A DNA stretch of 64,000 bases from Nitrospirillum iridis (GCF_014205765.1 NZ_JACIIZ010000005.1:260837-324836); one strand, 5' to 3'; positions 1 to 9,689 are shown, numbered from the stretch's first letter. Made by a program: numbers and translations. Notes: generated by a model from the sequence alone, not told the origin.

Positions 1-1
1 T

Positions 2-1321
2 GACGGCACGCTGGCCATGGGCCGCAAGCACGCGGACCTGAAGAATGACGCGGCCCGCCAGGAAATCTTGACCGAGGTGGCGCAGTCGCGCACCGCCTCC
101 ACCGCCCTTTCAGCAAAAATCAAAACGCTGCAGGATGCCCTCGACGACGACGGCACCACCGTCGCCCAGGACGCGCAGACCGTCGCCCGCGACCTGACCT
201 GGATGATCCTGATCGTCGCCGTCGTCGGCATCGCCGTCGGCATCGTCGTCGGCATGCTGATCGCCCGTCGCGGCCTGGTGGCCCCCATCGGGCATATCGT
301 CCACAACCTGCAGGACCTGGCCCACGGCCGCCTGGACATCGAGGTCTTCGGCACCGAGCGTGGGGACGAGGTGGGCGATATCGCCAAGACGGCCCTGGTG
401 TTCCGCGACAACGCCCGCGAGACCGAACGCCTGCGCGCCGAACAGGAGAAGGAGCAGGCCGCCCGCGTCGCCCGCGCCGCCGCCTTGGAGACCCTGACCC
501 GCACCTTCGACGTCAAGGCCGGTGACGTCATCGGCGCCGTGGCCTCGGCCGCGACCGAGATGCAGGCCACCGCCAGCTCGCTGTCCGCCTCGGCCGAGCA
601 GACCACCCGCCAGTCCGCCACCGTGGCCGCCGCCGCCGTCGAAGCCTCGGCCAACGTGCAGACCGTGGCCGCCGCCGCCGAGGAACTCAGCTCCTCCATC
701 GGGGAGATCAGTCGCCAGGTGGCCCAGTCGGCCACCGTGGCCGGCGACGCCGTCCGCCAGGCGACGCACACCGGCGCCATCGTCGCCGGGCTGGAGCAGA
801 CCACCCAGAAGATCGGCGAGATCGTCGGCCTGATCACCAACATCGCCAGCCAGACCAACCTGCTGGCCCTGAACGCCACCATTGAGGCCGCCCGCGCCGG
901 TGAGGCCGGCAAGGGCTTCGCCGTGGTGGCGAGCGAGGTCAAGAGCCTGGCCAACCAGACCTCGAAGGCCACCGAAGAGATCAGCACCCAGATCGCCTCG
1001 GTCCAGGAGGCGACGCGCGAGGCGGTGGCCGCCATCGGCGCCATCTCCGGCACCATCGAAAACATCAACAGCATCGCCACCACCATCGCCTCGGCGGTGG
1101 AGGAGCAGGGCGCCGCGACCCAGGAGATCGCCCGCAACGTCCAGCAGGCGGCCGAAGGTGCTGACAGCGTCACCCAGAACATCCAGGGCGTGTCGACCGC
1201 CGCGGACGACACCGGCCATTCCGCCCATGACGTCCTGACGGCCGCCACCTCCATGGCCCGCGAGGCCGAGAAGATGCGCGGCCTGGTGGAGAACTTCCTG
1301 GCGGAAGCCCGCGCCGCCTGA
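2..1321 (+). CDS. Methyl-accepting chemotaxis protein, 5' end cut by window edge (copy 1)
   Basis: Inner-membrane chemoreceptor that controls CheA through CheW. The reading frame is open from base 2, so the start and most of the sensor domain lie outside the window. Visible in order: the end of the periplasmic helical domain, a membrane segment (bases about 200-270), a HAMP domain (about 280-440), then a long Ala-rich signalling domain with the conserved hairpin tip ([17 protein letters not shown], bases about 848-904). From the HAMP region to the stop, about 320 residues match the copy at 3125-4816 with a single visible replacement (Glu to Ala in QQAAEGAD). Differences cluster before the HAMP domain. 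The C-terminus carries no CheR-docking pentapeptide. The ligand is unknown. Confidence 0.95.
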   Translation, partial: DGTLAMGRKHADLKNDAARQEILTEVAQSRTASTALSAKIKTLQDALDDDGTTVAQDAQTVARDLTWMILIVAVVGIAVGIVVGMLIARRGLVAPIGHIVHNLQDLAHGRLDIEVFGTERGDEVGDIAKTALVFRDNARETERLRAEQEKEQAARVARAAALETLTRTFDVKAGDVIGAVASAATEMQATASSLSASAEQTTRQSATVAAAAVEASANVQTVAAAAEELSSSIGEISRQVAQSATVAGDAVRQATHTGAIVAGLEQTTQKIGEIVGLITNIASQTNLLALNATIEAARAGEAGKGFAVVASEVKSLANQTSKATEEISTQIASVQEATREAVAAIGAISGTIENINSIATTIASAVEEQGAATQEIARNVQQAAEGADSVTQNIQGVSTAADDTGHSAHDVLTAATSMAREAEKMRGLVENFLAEARAA

Positions 1322-1352
1322 CAGCACACGCGGCATCATCCGGTTGCACAAC

Positions 1353-1388
1353 AACAACCCGGGAAGTTCGCTTCCCGGGTTGTTCCTT
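1353..1388 (+). terminator. Rho-independent terminator of MCP copy 1
   Basis: A 14-bp perfect stem (arms 1353-1366 and 1371-1384) is closed by a UUCG tetraloop and followed by a short pyrimidine tract. It starts 32 bases after the MCP stop. An almost identical hairpin follows MCP copy 2, so it belongs to the duplicated unit. Confidence 0.9.
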
Positions 1389-1513
1389 CTTATGCACGCG
1401 CAAGTGAGAATTTGTGCGCTCGCAAAGCAACCAGACAAAAAACAATCCCGCAACGCGAATTTCTTAAGAGGTAACCTGGAAGAAATTAACAGATAAAATC
1501 CAGGAGAGTCAAA

Positions 1514-2530
1514 ATGGCGCCACCATTTCTCGCGCCCAAACAGAGTTCTTCTTTCACGACGGGAGATTTGAGGTTCGACGAGGCAAAGTCATTCTGGCGC
1601 AGGAAAATACAATCTCTGCGGCCAGGACTTCACATTGAATTCCCAATACAGACCGATTTCACTGCATCAGCATCATTTACACCGCTCGGGCCAGCATATT
1701 TATTTTCAATAAATGTTGGAATACACTCCATATCAAGACAAAAGCGCTTTCTGGGCCATGAGCATATCGATGACTTTTTCCTGCTATACGTGGCAAAGGG
1801 CGCAGCGTCCATATCCAGCGAGCGGGCCTCAACAAATATCACGCTGAATTCCGGCCAATGGATCCTGGTGGAGACTGCGGCAGGATATCTGTTGCGCTAT
1901 GATTCGATAACGCAGGCCAAGATCCTTACGCTACCAAGGGCATGGCTGACCGCCCGGACACCCTTCCCGGAAGAGCTGGCGCTAAAACCCATTTGCGACA
2001 GCAACGGCTGGGGGCGGGCCCTTTCCTGTGTCCTGGCGGAGCTTTCACCTGAAGCCGTCCCCCACCTGCCGCTGGCCCCCGGCGACATCGCCGACCAGAT
2101 CGCCGCACTTCTTGTTCTGGCGGCGGGCCAAGCCCCTCCCCCTTTGAGAACGGGACAGAAGGCGACCATGGACCGCCTGCGCCAAGCCATGCGGGAGCGT
2201 CTTCACGACCAGACCCTGACCCCCACCACCTTTGCCGACCAGCAGGGCATTTCAAAGCGCACCCTGCATGCCCTCTTCGCCGCGGCGGGAACGAGCTTCA
2301 GCAAGGAACTGATGGCGATGCGTCTGGAATTCGCCCGATCCCTTCTCGGCAATCCCAACTTCCGTAACAAATCGATCGCCGAAATCAGCAACCTGTCCGG
2401 ATTCACCAATCCTGGTCATTTCGGAAAACGTTTCGTGGACGCGTTCGGACGCCCTCCTTCCGTGTATCGGCATCCTCACGGCGGGCGCGCACGCCCCCAT
2501 CATCCCCGGCCTTACCCCTGCGGCGTCTGA
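1514..2530 (+). CDS. AraC-family transcriptional regulator
   Basis: Probable DNA-binding regulator of 338 residues. The N-terminal ~200 residues resemble the cupin-like ligand domain of AraC_binding_2 regulators. The C-terminal ~105 residues form the two-helix-turn-helix AraC domain (DRLRQAMRERL..., TFADQQGISKRTLH..., SIAEISNLSGFTNPGHFGKRF), ending in the usual FGRPPSVYR motif. The ATG at 1514 has an AGGAGA ribosome site 8 bases upstream. The N-terminal half has lower GC than the flanking genes. The gene lies between the two MCP copies, each closed by its own terminator, so it is probably transcribed alone. Target genes cannot be read from the sequence. Confidence 0.9.
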   Translation: MAPPFLAPKQSSSFTTGDLRFDEAKSFWRRKIQSLRPGLHIEFPIQTDFTASASFTPLGPAYLFSINVGIHSISRQKRFLGHEHIDDFFLLYVAKGAASISSERASTNITLNSGQWILVETAAGYLLRYDSITQAKILTLPRAWLTARTPFPEELALKPICDSNGWGRALSCVLAELSPEAVPHLPLAPGDIADQIAALLVLAAGQAPPPLRTGQKATMDRLRQAMRERLHDQTLTPTTFADQQGISKRTLHALFAAAGTSFSKELMAMRLEFARSLLGNPNFRNKSIAEISNLSGFTNPGHFGKRFVDAFGRPPSVYRHPHGGRARPHHPRPYPCGV

Positions 2531-2559
2531 CCGCGACCGATTTCTGACCGCGACCGATT
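2526..2559. repeat. 17-bp perfect tandem duplication across the AraC stop codon
   Basis: The unit TCTGACCGCGACCGATT occurs twice head to tail (2526-2542 and 2543-2559). The first copy contains the TGA stop of the AraC gene at 2528-2530. It looks like a recent slippage duplication. Confidence 0.9.
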
Positions 2560-3124
2560 AAGGCCCCTTACACCAGGTGAACGCCCCGGAGCCCGCCGTC
2601 ACCGACGCCACCGACGCCACCGGCAGCACATCAGAATCCGTTGCCGGTGGTATGGGGCCGACGCTCCGCAAGACTACAACCCCATGTGCAAACATTATTT
2701 CTACCAAGCGGAATGTGAATATTGTAAATAATGCGCTGCAATGGACATCTCGCCGGTTTTTCCATTTTAGTCTGCGGCCAGCGGCCTACAGATCACATGA
2801 ATGCGGACATGTTTCTGGACAGAGCTCTTCAACGATTCGGTCATCAATCCCATCCGGCTTGATCTTTCAGGGACCGATCGCCCCAGGAAACACCATCAGC
2901 GCATAAAATCTGGGCTGTCAGCGCAGCCCCCCGCTAATGAGTCCACTTATCGAAAAGTCCACACTATACACAAGTTGCGTTTCCGATCCTGAAGTGTATT
3001 TGCACGATATTTAAATAATTATTACGGACGATCATTTATTTATCGCGAATTGACAGCGGCAGTCCCGCCTTTTTTGCGGGAATGCGCTTTAAATCACACA
3101 AATCACCGAAGAAAAGAGAGCGCC
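2560..3124. other. Gene-free spacer upstream of MCP copy 2
   Basis: About 565 bases with no convincing gene. Short open frames here lack ribosome sites and family resemblance. The right part (about 2940-3060) is AT-rich and probably holds the promoter of MCP copy 2. A short hairpin (arms TCCCGC 3063-3068 and GCGGGA 3076-3081, T-rich loop) lies 44 bases before the GTG start. No sigma-54 or sigma-28 match was recognised. Confidence 0.6.
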
Positions 3125-4816
3125 GTGCTACAGAATTCAAAAATTATCATCAAAATCAGTTTGGTGATTATGGTGATGACGGCTGTCGCCGTCACTATCG
3201 CCATCGCCGGCTATGTCGGTATGTCCAAGTTGTCGATCGCGACCCATCGCCTGGACGTGATGGGCACGAACCTGAACCAGGCATCCAAGCTGAACACCAA
3301 CATCATCCTCATGAACCGGGGCGAATACCGCCTGGCCGCCAATCCGCAGGATTTCGCCGAAGTGGTGAAGAGCCAGGATGGCCGTGTGGCCGAGTTCATT
3401 CAGAACGTCAGCCTTCTGGAGCAGCAAGCGGAGGAGAAATACCGTCCAATCCTGGGCGAGATAAAAACCTCCTTCGATGCCTACAAAAAGGAGTTGGACA
3501 GCACACTGGCCATGGGCGGCAAGCACGTGGACCTGAAGAATGACGCGGCCCGCCAGGAAATCCTGACCGAGGTGGCACAGTCGCGCGCAGTCGCCACCGC
3601 CCTGTCAAACAAGATCAAAACATTGCAGGACGCCTTGGACCAAGATGGCACCGCCCTCGCCAAAGAGGCGCAGACCGTCGCCCGCGAACTGACCTGGATG
3701 ATCGTGATCGTCGCCGTCGTCGGCATCGCCATCGGCATCGTCGTCGGCATGCTGATCGCCCACCGCGGCCTGGTGACCCCCATTGGCCACATCGTCCGCA
3801 ACCTGCAGGACCTGGCCCATGGCCGCCTGGACATCGAGGTCTTCGGCAGCGAGCGCGGTGACGAGGTGGGCGATATCGCCAAGACGGCCCTGGTGTTCCG
3901 CGACAACGCCCGCGAAACCGAACGCCTGCGCGCCGAACAGGAAAAGGAGCAGGCCGCCCGCGTCGCCCGCGCCGCCGCCTTGGAGACCCTGACCCGCACC
4001 TTCGACGTCAAGGCCGGCGACGTCATCGGCGCCGTGGCCTCGGCCGCGACCGAGATGCAGGCCACCGCCAGCTCGCTGTCCGCCTCGGCCGAGCAGACCA
4101 CCCGCCAGTCCGCCACCGTGGCGGCCGCCGCCGTCGAAGCCTCGGCCAACGTGCAGACCGTGGCCGCCGCCGCCGAGGAACTCAGCTCCTCCATCGGGGA
4201 GATCAGTCGCCAGGTGGCCCAGTCGGCCACCGTGGCCGGCGACGCCGTCCGCCAGGCGACGCACACCGGCGCCATCGTCGCCGGGCTGGAGCAGACCACC
4301 CAGAAGATCGGCGAGATCGTCGGCCTGATCACCAACATCGCCAGCCAGACCAACCTGCTGGCCCTGAACGCCACCATCGAGGCGGCCCGCGCCGGTGAGG
4401 CCGGCAAGGGCTTCGCCGTGGTGGCGAGCGAGGTCAAGAGCCTGGCCAACCAGACCTCGAAAGCCACCGAGGAGATCAGCACCCAGATCGCCTCCGTCCA
4501 GGAAGCGACGCGCGAGGCGGTGGCCGCCATCGGCGCCATCTCCGGCACCATCGAAAACATCAACAGCATCGCCACCACCATCGCCTCGGCGGTGGAGGAG
4601 CAGGGGGCCGCGACCCAGGAGATCGCCCGCAACGTCCAGCAGGCGGCAGCGGGCGCCGACAGCGTCACCCAGAACATCCAGGGCGTGTCGACCGCCGCGG
4701 ACGACACCGGCCATTCCGCCCATGACGTCCTGACGGCCGCCACCTCCATGGCCCGCGAGGCCGAGAAGATGCGCGGCCTGGTGGAGAACTTCCTGGCGGA
4801 AGCCCGCGCCGCCTGA
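3125..4816 (+). CDS. Methyl-accepting chemotaxis protein, complete (copy 2)
   Basis: Transmembrane chemoreceptor of 563 residues. GTG at 3125 is chosen because the purine-rich GAAAAGAGAG ends 4 bases upstream and the first membrane helix then starts near residue 9. Layout: TM1 about 9-31, a periplasmic four-helix-bundle-like domain about 35-190, TM2 about 193-216, HAMP about 217-270, then the methylated helices and conserved tip ([17 protein letters not shown]) in a cytoplasmic signalling domain. The signalling domain is nearly identical to copy 1; the sensor part shown in both copies is more diverged, so the two may sense different signals with one output module. No CheR pentapeptide is present. 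No che genes lie nearby. Confidence 0.95.
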   Translation: MLQNSKIIIKISLVIMVMTAVAVTIAIAGYVGMSKLSIATHRLDVMGTNLNQASKLNTNIILMNRGEYRLAANPQDFAEVVKSQDGRVAEFIQNVSLLEQQAEEKYRPILGEIKTSFDAYKKELDSTLAMGGKHVDLKNDAARQEILTEVAQSRAVATALSNKIKTLQDALDQDGTALAKEAQTVARELTWMIVIVAVVGIAIGIVVGMLIAHRGLVTPIGHIVRNLQDLAHGRLDIEVFGSERGDEVGDIAKTALVFRDNARETERLRAEQEKEQAARVARAAALETLTRTFDVKAGDVIGAVASAATEMQATASSLSASAEQTTRQSATVAAAAVEASANVQTVAAAAEELSSSIGEISRQVAQSATVAGDAVRQATHTGAIVAGLEQTTQKIGEIVGLITNIASQTNLLALNATIEAARAGEAGKGFAVVASEVKSLANQTSKATEEISTQIASVQEATREAVAAIGAISGTIENINSIATTIASAVEEQGAATQEIARNVQQAAAGADSVTQNIQGVSTAADDTGHSAHDVLTAATSMAREAEKMRGLVENFLAEARAA

Positions 4817-4848
4817 CAGCACACGCGGCATCATCCGGTTGCACAACG

Positions 4849-4883
4849 ACAACCCGGGAGGTTCGCTTCCCGGGTTGTTTCCT
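4849..4883 (+). terminator. Rho-independent terminator of MCP copy 2
   Basis: A 13-bp stem (4849-4861 with 4866-4878, one G-U pair) is closed by a UUCG loop and followed by TTTCCTTT. It is a near copy of the terminator at 1353-1388. Confidence 0.88.
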
Positions 4884-4892
4884 TTGGGTGCC

Positions 4893-6281
4893 TCAGTCGA
4901 CCTTCAGCATGCCGCCGCTGGCCAGCTTATAAATGCCTTTCAGCGTCGTGCCCGGTCCCGCCGCGGCGGTGATGGTGATCCCGGAAGGGGCGTCGATGCC
5001 GTCCACGGCGATGGCGTCCAACAGGGTCACCGTGGAGTCCGCCGTGGCGGTCCAGCGCGCGCCGGCCCCCAGCTTCACACGCGCGGCCAGGATGCGGCCT
5101 TTCAGGACGGTGTCCTGCAACTCCAGCACCATGGGCCGGTCCTTGTCCTGGTGCAGGACGTCGCCCGTCACGATCATGTGGGCGAAGCGGGCGACGATGC
5201 CGGGGGCCGCCTGACCGTTGACCTTGGTGGCGAAGGGGTCGTCGCTGATTACGGACCGCAGCAGCACGCCGTTCCAGGGCTTCACCGTAGCGCCCTCCAG
5301 ATCCAGCGCCAGGTTGGCGCTGCGCACCAGAATGGCGTCGCCCCCCGTTTCCAGCGTCCCATCCTTGATGCTCAAGGTTGCCACCTCGGCGGGAGTGCCC
5401 ATCACATTGTGCACCATGACGCCGTTGCCCTCGGACCTGGCCGTCACGTCCGTCCAGGCCAGCGTCGACACGCCGGCCATGATGGCGTCGAAGGTCTGGG
5501 CGGTGATGCTGGTGTGGTTCAGCACCACTTGGCAGCGGCTGTCGGCATAAACGCCATAACCCGGCCCTTGGACCTGGATGATGCTGTGGTCGGCTTCGAC
5601 ATAGACTTTGGCATCGGCGGCGTCGGTCGACAGGGCGCCCCAGCCGTTGGCGATGATGGTGCTGCGGTAGAAATAGCTTTGGCCATTGCCCACGGTCAGC
5701 GCGGCGCGCGCCGTGCCACCGATGTGCAGGCCGGCCGGCGGTTCGGCCATGCCGGGGCCAATGCGGGGCTTGTAGTCCGGTGGCAGGATGCCGCCGTTGG
5801 CGCGCAAGGTGCTGTCATAGACCTTCAGCACGCCGTGGTCGGCCGCCATGGTCGCCGGGCGGATCAGGCCATCGGTGGTGATGTCGACCTTGCGCAACAC
5901 CAGCGTGCCGCCACCGTCGATCATGGCGCCGGCGCCCAAGCCCACGAAGTCGTCGCTGCCGTTGCCGCTGAGGGTGATGTGGCTGTCGGCGACGGTGTAG
6001 TCCGATCCCCGCACAAAAACGCCGTTGAGATCCGTGGTATCGGACTTCACGGTGATGCCCGTGGCGTTACCGCCATCGGCATCGCCACCGGATACGGCCG
6101 CCGGGGTGGAACGGGCCTTCACCACCTGGCCGTCCAGGATATAGAGGGCGGCGGTGTAGCTGGTGTCCGCCGTCTTGGGGAAAGCCGGTGGAGTCGCCGC
6201 CTGGGCCTGGGCGCCCGTGGGCGGGAAAGACAAGGTCAGCAGCAGGAGCGCCGCTGCGCACGGTGACAATCGCACGGGCAT
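4893..6281 (-). CDS. Secreted right-handed beta-helix-like protein, unknown function
   Basis: A 462-residue protein with a Sec signal peptide (MPVRLSPCAAALLLLTLSF, predicted cleavage after AQA near residue 27). The ATG at 6281 is chosen because the signal peptide begins there; upstream codons are Arg/Pro-rich and look non-coding. The mature chain is a string of short strands with repeating Gly/Asn/Asp turns and phrases such as VYVEADHSIIQVQG and LNHTSITAQTFDAI, as in pectate-lyase-like folds or autotransporter passengers. There is no C-terminal beta-barrel, lipobox or sorting motif, so the product is probably periplasmic or released. No catalytic signature of a polysaccharide lyase was recognised. 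It may be co-transcribed with the DUF885 gene 121 bases upstream. Confidence 0.7.
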   Translation of the reverse strand: MPVRLSPCAAALLLLTLSFPPTGAQAQAATPPAFPKTADTSYTAALYILDGQVVKARSTPAAVSGGDADGGNATGITVKSDTTDLNGVFVRGSDYTVADSHITLSGNGSDDFVGLGAGAMIDGGGTLVLRKVDITTDGLIRPATMAADHGVLKVYDSTLRANGGILPPDYKPRIGPGMAEPPAGLHIGGTARAALTVGNGQSYFYRSTIIANGWGALSTDAADAKVYVEADHSIIQVQGPGYGVYADSRCQVVLNHTSITAQTFDAIMAGVSTLAWTDVTARSEGNGVMVHNVMGTPAEVATLSIKDGTLETGGDAILVRSANLALDLEGATVKPWNGVLLRSVISDDPFATKVNGQAAPGIVARFAHMIVTGDVLHQDKDRPMVLELQDTVLKGRILAARVKLGAGARWTATADSTVTLLDAIAVDGIDAPSGITITAAAGPGTTLKGIYKLASGGMLKVD

Positions 6282-6402
6282 GGGGGGGCTCACGGGATTG
6301 GGACGCCCCCCTTTCACGCGTGGCGGATGCCGAATGGTTGGCGGCGAAAAGGCGCACCGGCAATGTCGCGGGTGCGCCCCATTCACCGGCGGACGCCGGG
6401 GC

Positions 6403-8241
6403 TCAGCCCCGCTTAACCCGGGCGATGTAGTCCCCCATCATGGTCTGCAGCACGTCCAGCGGCACGGCGCCGGAGTTCAGGCCCACCTGATGGAAGTCCT
6501 TGATGTCGAACTTGGCGCCCAGCGCGGCCTTGGCCTCGTCACGCAGCCGGTTCCACATCGTGTGCCCAATCTTGTAGCTGCAGGCCTGGCCGGGCCAGGC
6601 GCAATAGCGGTCGACCTCACGCGTCATGGCGGTGGGGGCGTCACCCGTCAGGTTGACCATGTAGTCGACGGCCTGCTCGCGGGTCCACCGCTTGTGGTGC
6701 ATGCCGGTGTCGATGACGCAGCGGCCGGCCCGGAACAGCAGGAACTTCAGGTAGCCGATGCGGCCCAGCGGGTCGGCGTCGTACATGCCCAGCTCATCCG
6801 CCAGTTGCTCGGCATACAGCGCCCAGCCCTCGCCATAGCCGGAGAAGAACATGTTGGCGCGGTAGAGGGGGATGCCCGGGGTTTCCTGGGCGAGGCAGCC
6901 TTGCAGGTGATGGCCGGGGATCCCCTCATGATAGAGGGTGGAGGGCAGCGACCATTTCGGCCATTCCGCCGTGTCGTGCAGGTTGAAGTAGATGGTGCCC
7001 ACCCGGTCGCCTTCCAGCGGCGGGGATTCGTAGTAGGCCAAAGGGGCGCCAGCCTCGATGGCCGTCGGCACGCGCTGCACCCGCGCCTTGGCCTTGGGCA
7101 GGTCGCGGAACATGCGCGGCAGGCGCGACACCATGTCGTCCAGCTTGACTTGCAGATCGGCCACCAGCTGAGCCTTGCCGGCATCGGTGTTGGGATAGGT
7201 GCTCTCCGGCCGGGCGCGCAGGGCCTTGATCCGCTCCGCCACCGTGCCCTGGCTCAGGCCTTGCGCTTTCAGCAGCGTGTCCAGGCGCGCGCCGATCTCC
7301 CGCGCCTGGTCCAGCCCGATCTGGTGCACCTCGTCCGGGGATAGGGTGGTGGTGGTGCTGGATTTCAGGCCCTGGGCGTACCAGGCGGCACCGTCCTTGA
7401 TATGCCAGACGCCGGCGTCGTGCGTGGCCTTGGCCCGGCCCGCCGCCACCGCCGCGATCTGCCGGTCCAGCGCCGGCCCCACCTTGTCGGTGTAGACCTT
7501 GGCCGCCTCGGCGCCGTAGGCGTCGCCCAAGCCCTTGGCCGCCGCCCGCTTGGCCAGCGATGACACCAGCCCGGACTGGGCGACGTCAACCCGGAGTGCC
7601 CGCAGCTGGGTCAGCGTGGTGTCCAGCATGAAGTCGGCGGCCAGGATGCCCTCTGCGGCGTCGCGCTTGAACTGCGCCGTCTCGGTATCCAGGGCACTGG
7701 CGAAAGCCTCAAGGCGCGCCAGATAGGCGTCGGCGTCGGCCTTGCCCTCGACCGGGTGGTGGACATCCAGGAAGTTGGGGATGGACTGGTAAGCGCCCGC
7801 CAACTGGCACAGCACATAGGGGGAGCCGCCAGAGCCGAAGGGGAACCTGGTGGCGGTTTCCATCGCGTCGGTCAGGACATAGTCCACACTGTCGTAATTC
7901 ACGGCGTCGATGCCCGTCAGCGCCTTGCGGTCGATGCCACGCAGCCGGCGCAACTGGTCCGCCGTCGCCGCGTCGTTGGCCTTGCGCCCCGCGTCGCTGC
8001 GGTCGTCCAGCTTGCCCCGCAGGCCCGCCAGGGTGCCGGTATCCATGCCGGCCATGGTGGCGCCTTCAGGGCTGCGCCGAAGATCCTCCTGGAAGAACAC
8101 GTCCAGCAGGTGATTCAGGTCCGCGGCGGCCTTGCCCCCCGCTGGCGTTTGGGCTGACGCGTCGGCGGCGAGGCCGGGACCGGCCGCGGCCAGGGCGACG
8201 GAGGCGGCGCTGGCGGCCAGGAAGGCACGGCGATTGAACAT
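6403..8241 (-). CDS. Tat-exported DUF885 family protein (putative metallohydrolase)
   Basis: A 612-residue protein starting at ATG 8241 with GGGGA seven bases upstream. The N-terminus reads NRRAFLAASAASVALAAAG, a twin-arginine-type export signal. DUF885 proteins resemble zinc peptidases; the sequence HEGIPGHH at residues 438-445 supplies the expected HExxxGHH-like metal site, with further acidic residues downstream (EGWALYAEQL). The substrate is unknown; peptidase or hydrolase activity is inferred from the motif only. The lipase gene starts 354 bases away in the opposite direction, with two dyads in the shared upstream region. Confidence 0.85.
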   Translation of the reverse strand: MFNRRAFLAASAASVALAAAGPGLAADASAQTPAGGKAAADLNHLLDVFFQEDLRRSPEGATMAGMDTGTLAGLRGKLDDRSDAGRKANDAATADQLRRLRGIDRKALTGIDAVNYDSVDYVLTDAMETATRFPFGSGGSPYVLCQLAGAYQSIPNFLDVHHPVEGKADADAYLARLEAFASALDTETAQFKRDAAEGILAADFMLDTTLTQLRALRVDVAQSGLVSSLAKRAAAKGLGDAYGAEAAKVYTDKVGPALDRQIAAVAAGRAKATHDAGVWHIKDGAAWYAQGLKSSTTTTLSPDEVHQIGLDQAREIGARLDTLLKAQGLSQGTVAERIKALRARPESTYPNTDAGKAQLVADLQVKLDDMVSRLPRMFRDLPKAKARVQRVPTAIEAGAPLAYYESPPLEGDRVGTIYFNLHDTAEWPKWSLPSTLYHEGIPGHHLQGCLAQETPGIPLYRANMFFSGYGEGWALYAEQLADELGMYDADPLGRIGYLKFLLFRAGRCVIDTGMHHKRWTREQAVDYMVNLTGDAPTAMTREVDRYCAWPGQACSYKIGHTMWNRLRDEAKAALGAKFDIKDFHQVGLNSGAVPLDVLQTMMGDYIARVKRG

Positions 8242-8307
8242 GAAGTCCCCATTATCGGTTTGGAGCGTCGAGACTAGCTTTCCCGGCAAGGGGGCAAAAG
8301 GACAGGC

Positions 8308-8356
8308 CTGTAACGGAATGGTTACAGACTGACGGCCGAAGCGATGTGTCCGTCAG
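8308..8356. promoter_or_regulatory. Two adjacent dyads between divergent DUF885 and lipase genes
   Basis: First dyad: CTGTAAC-N6-GTTACAG (8308-8327), a 20-bp operator-like palindrome. Second: CTGACGG-N14-CCGTCAG (8329-8335 and 8350-8356). They lie 67-115 bases before the DUF885 start and 239-287 before the lipase start. The rest of 8242-8594 shows no gene. Binding by a dimeric regulator is inferred from symmetry alone. Confidence 0.45.
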
Positions 8357-8594
8357 TGATACACTTTTTACGATTGTGAAAGGGGTGGTTTGGGCTATTT
8401 TTAGGTCGGCGATAGACGGCGATGTGCCCCCGATGCGGGCAAGACCCCAGCCCGGAAATGACCGAACAAGCACGGCCCGCCTGACCGCCCGAACCAGGGG
8501 GGTGCCTGCGCCGCCGCCCGTTTCAAGCCTTGGCGCCGACGTCTCAGACCACCCCATACAGGGGGGCACCCCTTCTTTTCATCCGGAGGGATCC

Positions 8595-9674
8595 ATGACC
8601 ATAGACGCTTTGAAACAAGCGGCCTTGCAGACGGGACCGACGAACCCGTTCGCCGTGAGCTATCTGCAGCTGTGCCAGCTGTCCTACTTGGCCCCGGACA
8701 CAATCCCCACGGCGGTGGCTCAACTGCCGACCCTGAATGCCGGCGGCAGCTGGCAATGCGGCTGGGGACCGGCGCAGACCAGCGATCAGTCCAATCTGGC
8801 CTTCGTCGCCAACTACTTTTACGGCGCGGGGCTGCCGGTGTTCACCGCCGTGGTCGTCCGCGGCACGGACGTGAACATCGACAATGGCTGGGGCATCCTG
8901 GAGCAGGTGTGGGAGGATCTGGACGTCACCAGCCAGGTACCCCTGCCCTGGACCGCCCCCGGCAACGCGCTGGTCGCCAAGGGAACACTGGACGGGCTGA
9001 GTGCCATCCAAGGCCTGTTATCCGGTGGGCAGACCCTGCTGGACTATGTGGCGGGCTATGTCGGTGATCCACAGAACAACACACCCGTCTTGGTGGTCAC
9101 CGGCCACAGCCTGGGCGCCTGCCTGACCACGGTGGTGGCGCCATGGCTGAAGGTCACGCTGGGCCAGCGGGGCCTGACCGGTCCCATCGTCCCGGCCACC
9201 TTCGCCGGGCCCACGGCCGGCAACAGCGGATTTGCCCAGTATTTCTCGGACTCATTCCCGTATTTTCTTCGGTATTTCAATACACTGGATATCATTCCCC
9301 GGGCCTGGGCAGACCTGCCTGGCATCGAAACCATCTACGACGCCTACGGTCTGCAGATCCCGGATCTGGCTGAAATCGCCCTGATCGGGTTTGAAACGCT
9401 GATCCAGCAATACGGCGTCAGCTATGCCCAGCCCCCGACCAACAACGCGCCGCTGACGGGCGCTTTCCAGCTCATAGACACCTGGTACCAGGAGGCGGCC
9501 TGGCAACATCACACCACCACCTACATGACACTGCTGGGCGGCCAGTCCGTCGTGGTGGCGCCGCCGCGCCCCGCCCTGCGTCCTCAGCACGGCCGGGCGA
9601 AGATCCGCGCCCAGCTGGGTGCGGCCAGCACGGTGGTGAGGGGCGGCCGTCTCCTCGATCGGGGGGCCGCTTGA
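8595..9674 (+). CDS. Lipase-like alpha/beta hydrolase (class 3 lipase type)
   Basis: A 359-residue protein; ATG 8595 has GGAGGG at 8585-8590. Residues about 90-180 show the class-3 lipase core: a beta strand, then the nucleophile elbow GHSLGA with Ser172, followed by an oxyanion-helix region (CLTTVVAPWLKV). A likely acid residue lies in FNTLDIIPRAWADLP and a candidate catalytic His near the C-terminus (WQHHTTTY), as in fungal-type lipases acting on acyl esters. No signal peptide is seen (MTIDALKQAALQTGPTNPF), so it would be intracellular or exported by another route. It stands alone between DUF885 (divergent) and a convergent small gene. Confidence 0.8.
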   Translation: MTIDALKQAALQTGPTNPFAVSYLQLCQLSYLAPDTIPTAVAQLPTLNAGGSWQCGWGPAQTSDQSNLAFVANYFYGAGLPVFTAVVVRGTDVNIDNGWGILEQVWEDLDVTSQVPLPWTAPGNALVAKGTLDGLSAIQGLLSGGQTLLDYVAGYVGDPQNNTPVLVVTGHSLGACLTTVVAPWLKVTLGQRGLTGPIVPATFAGPTAGNSGFAQYFSDSFPYFLRYFNTLDIIPRAWADLPGIETIYDAYGLQIPDLAEIALIGFETLIQQYGVSYAQPPTNNAPLTGAFQLIDTWYQEAAWQHHTTTYMTLLGGQSVVVAPPRPALRPQHGRAKIRAQLGAASTVVRGGRLLDRGAA

Positions 9675-9689
9675 TCTGACCCTCTGGAC

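Noticed and set aside
2577-2906. Plus-strand open frame in the AraC-MCP spacer
   Set aside because: Improbable composition, no family resemblance; overlaps AT-rich promoter-like DNA.
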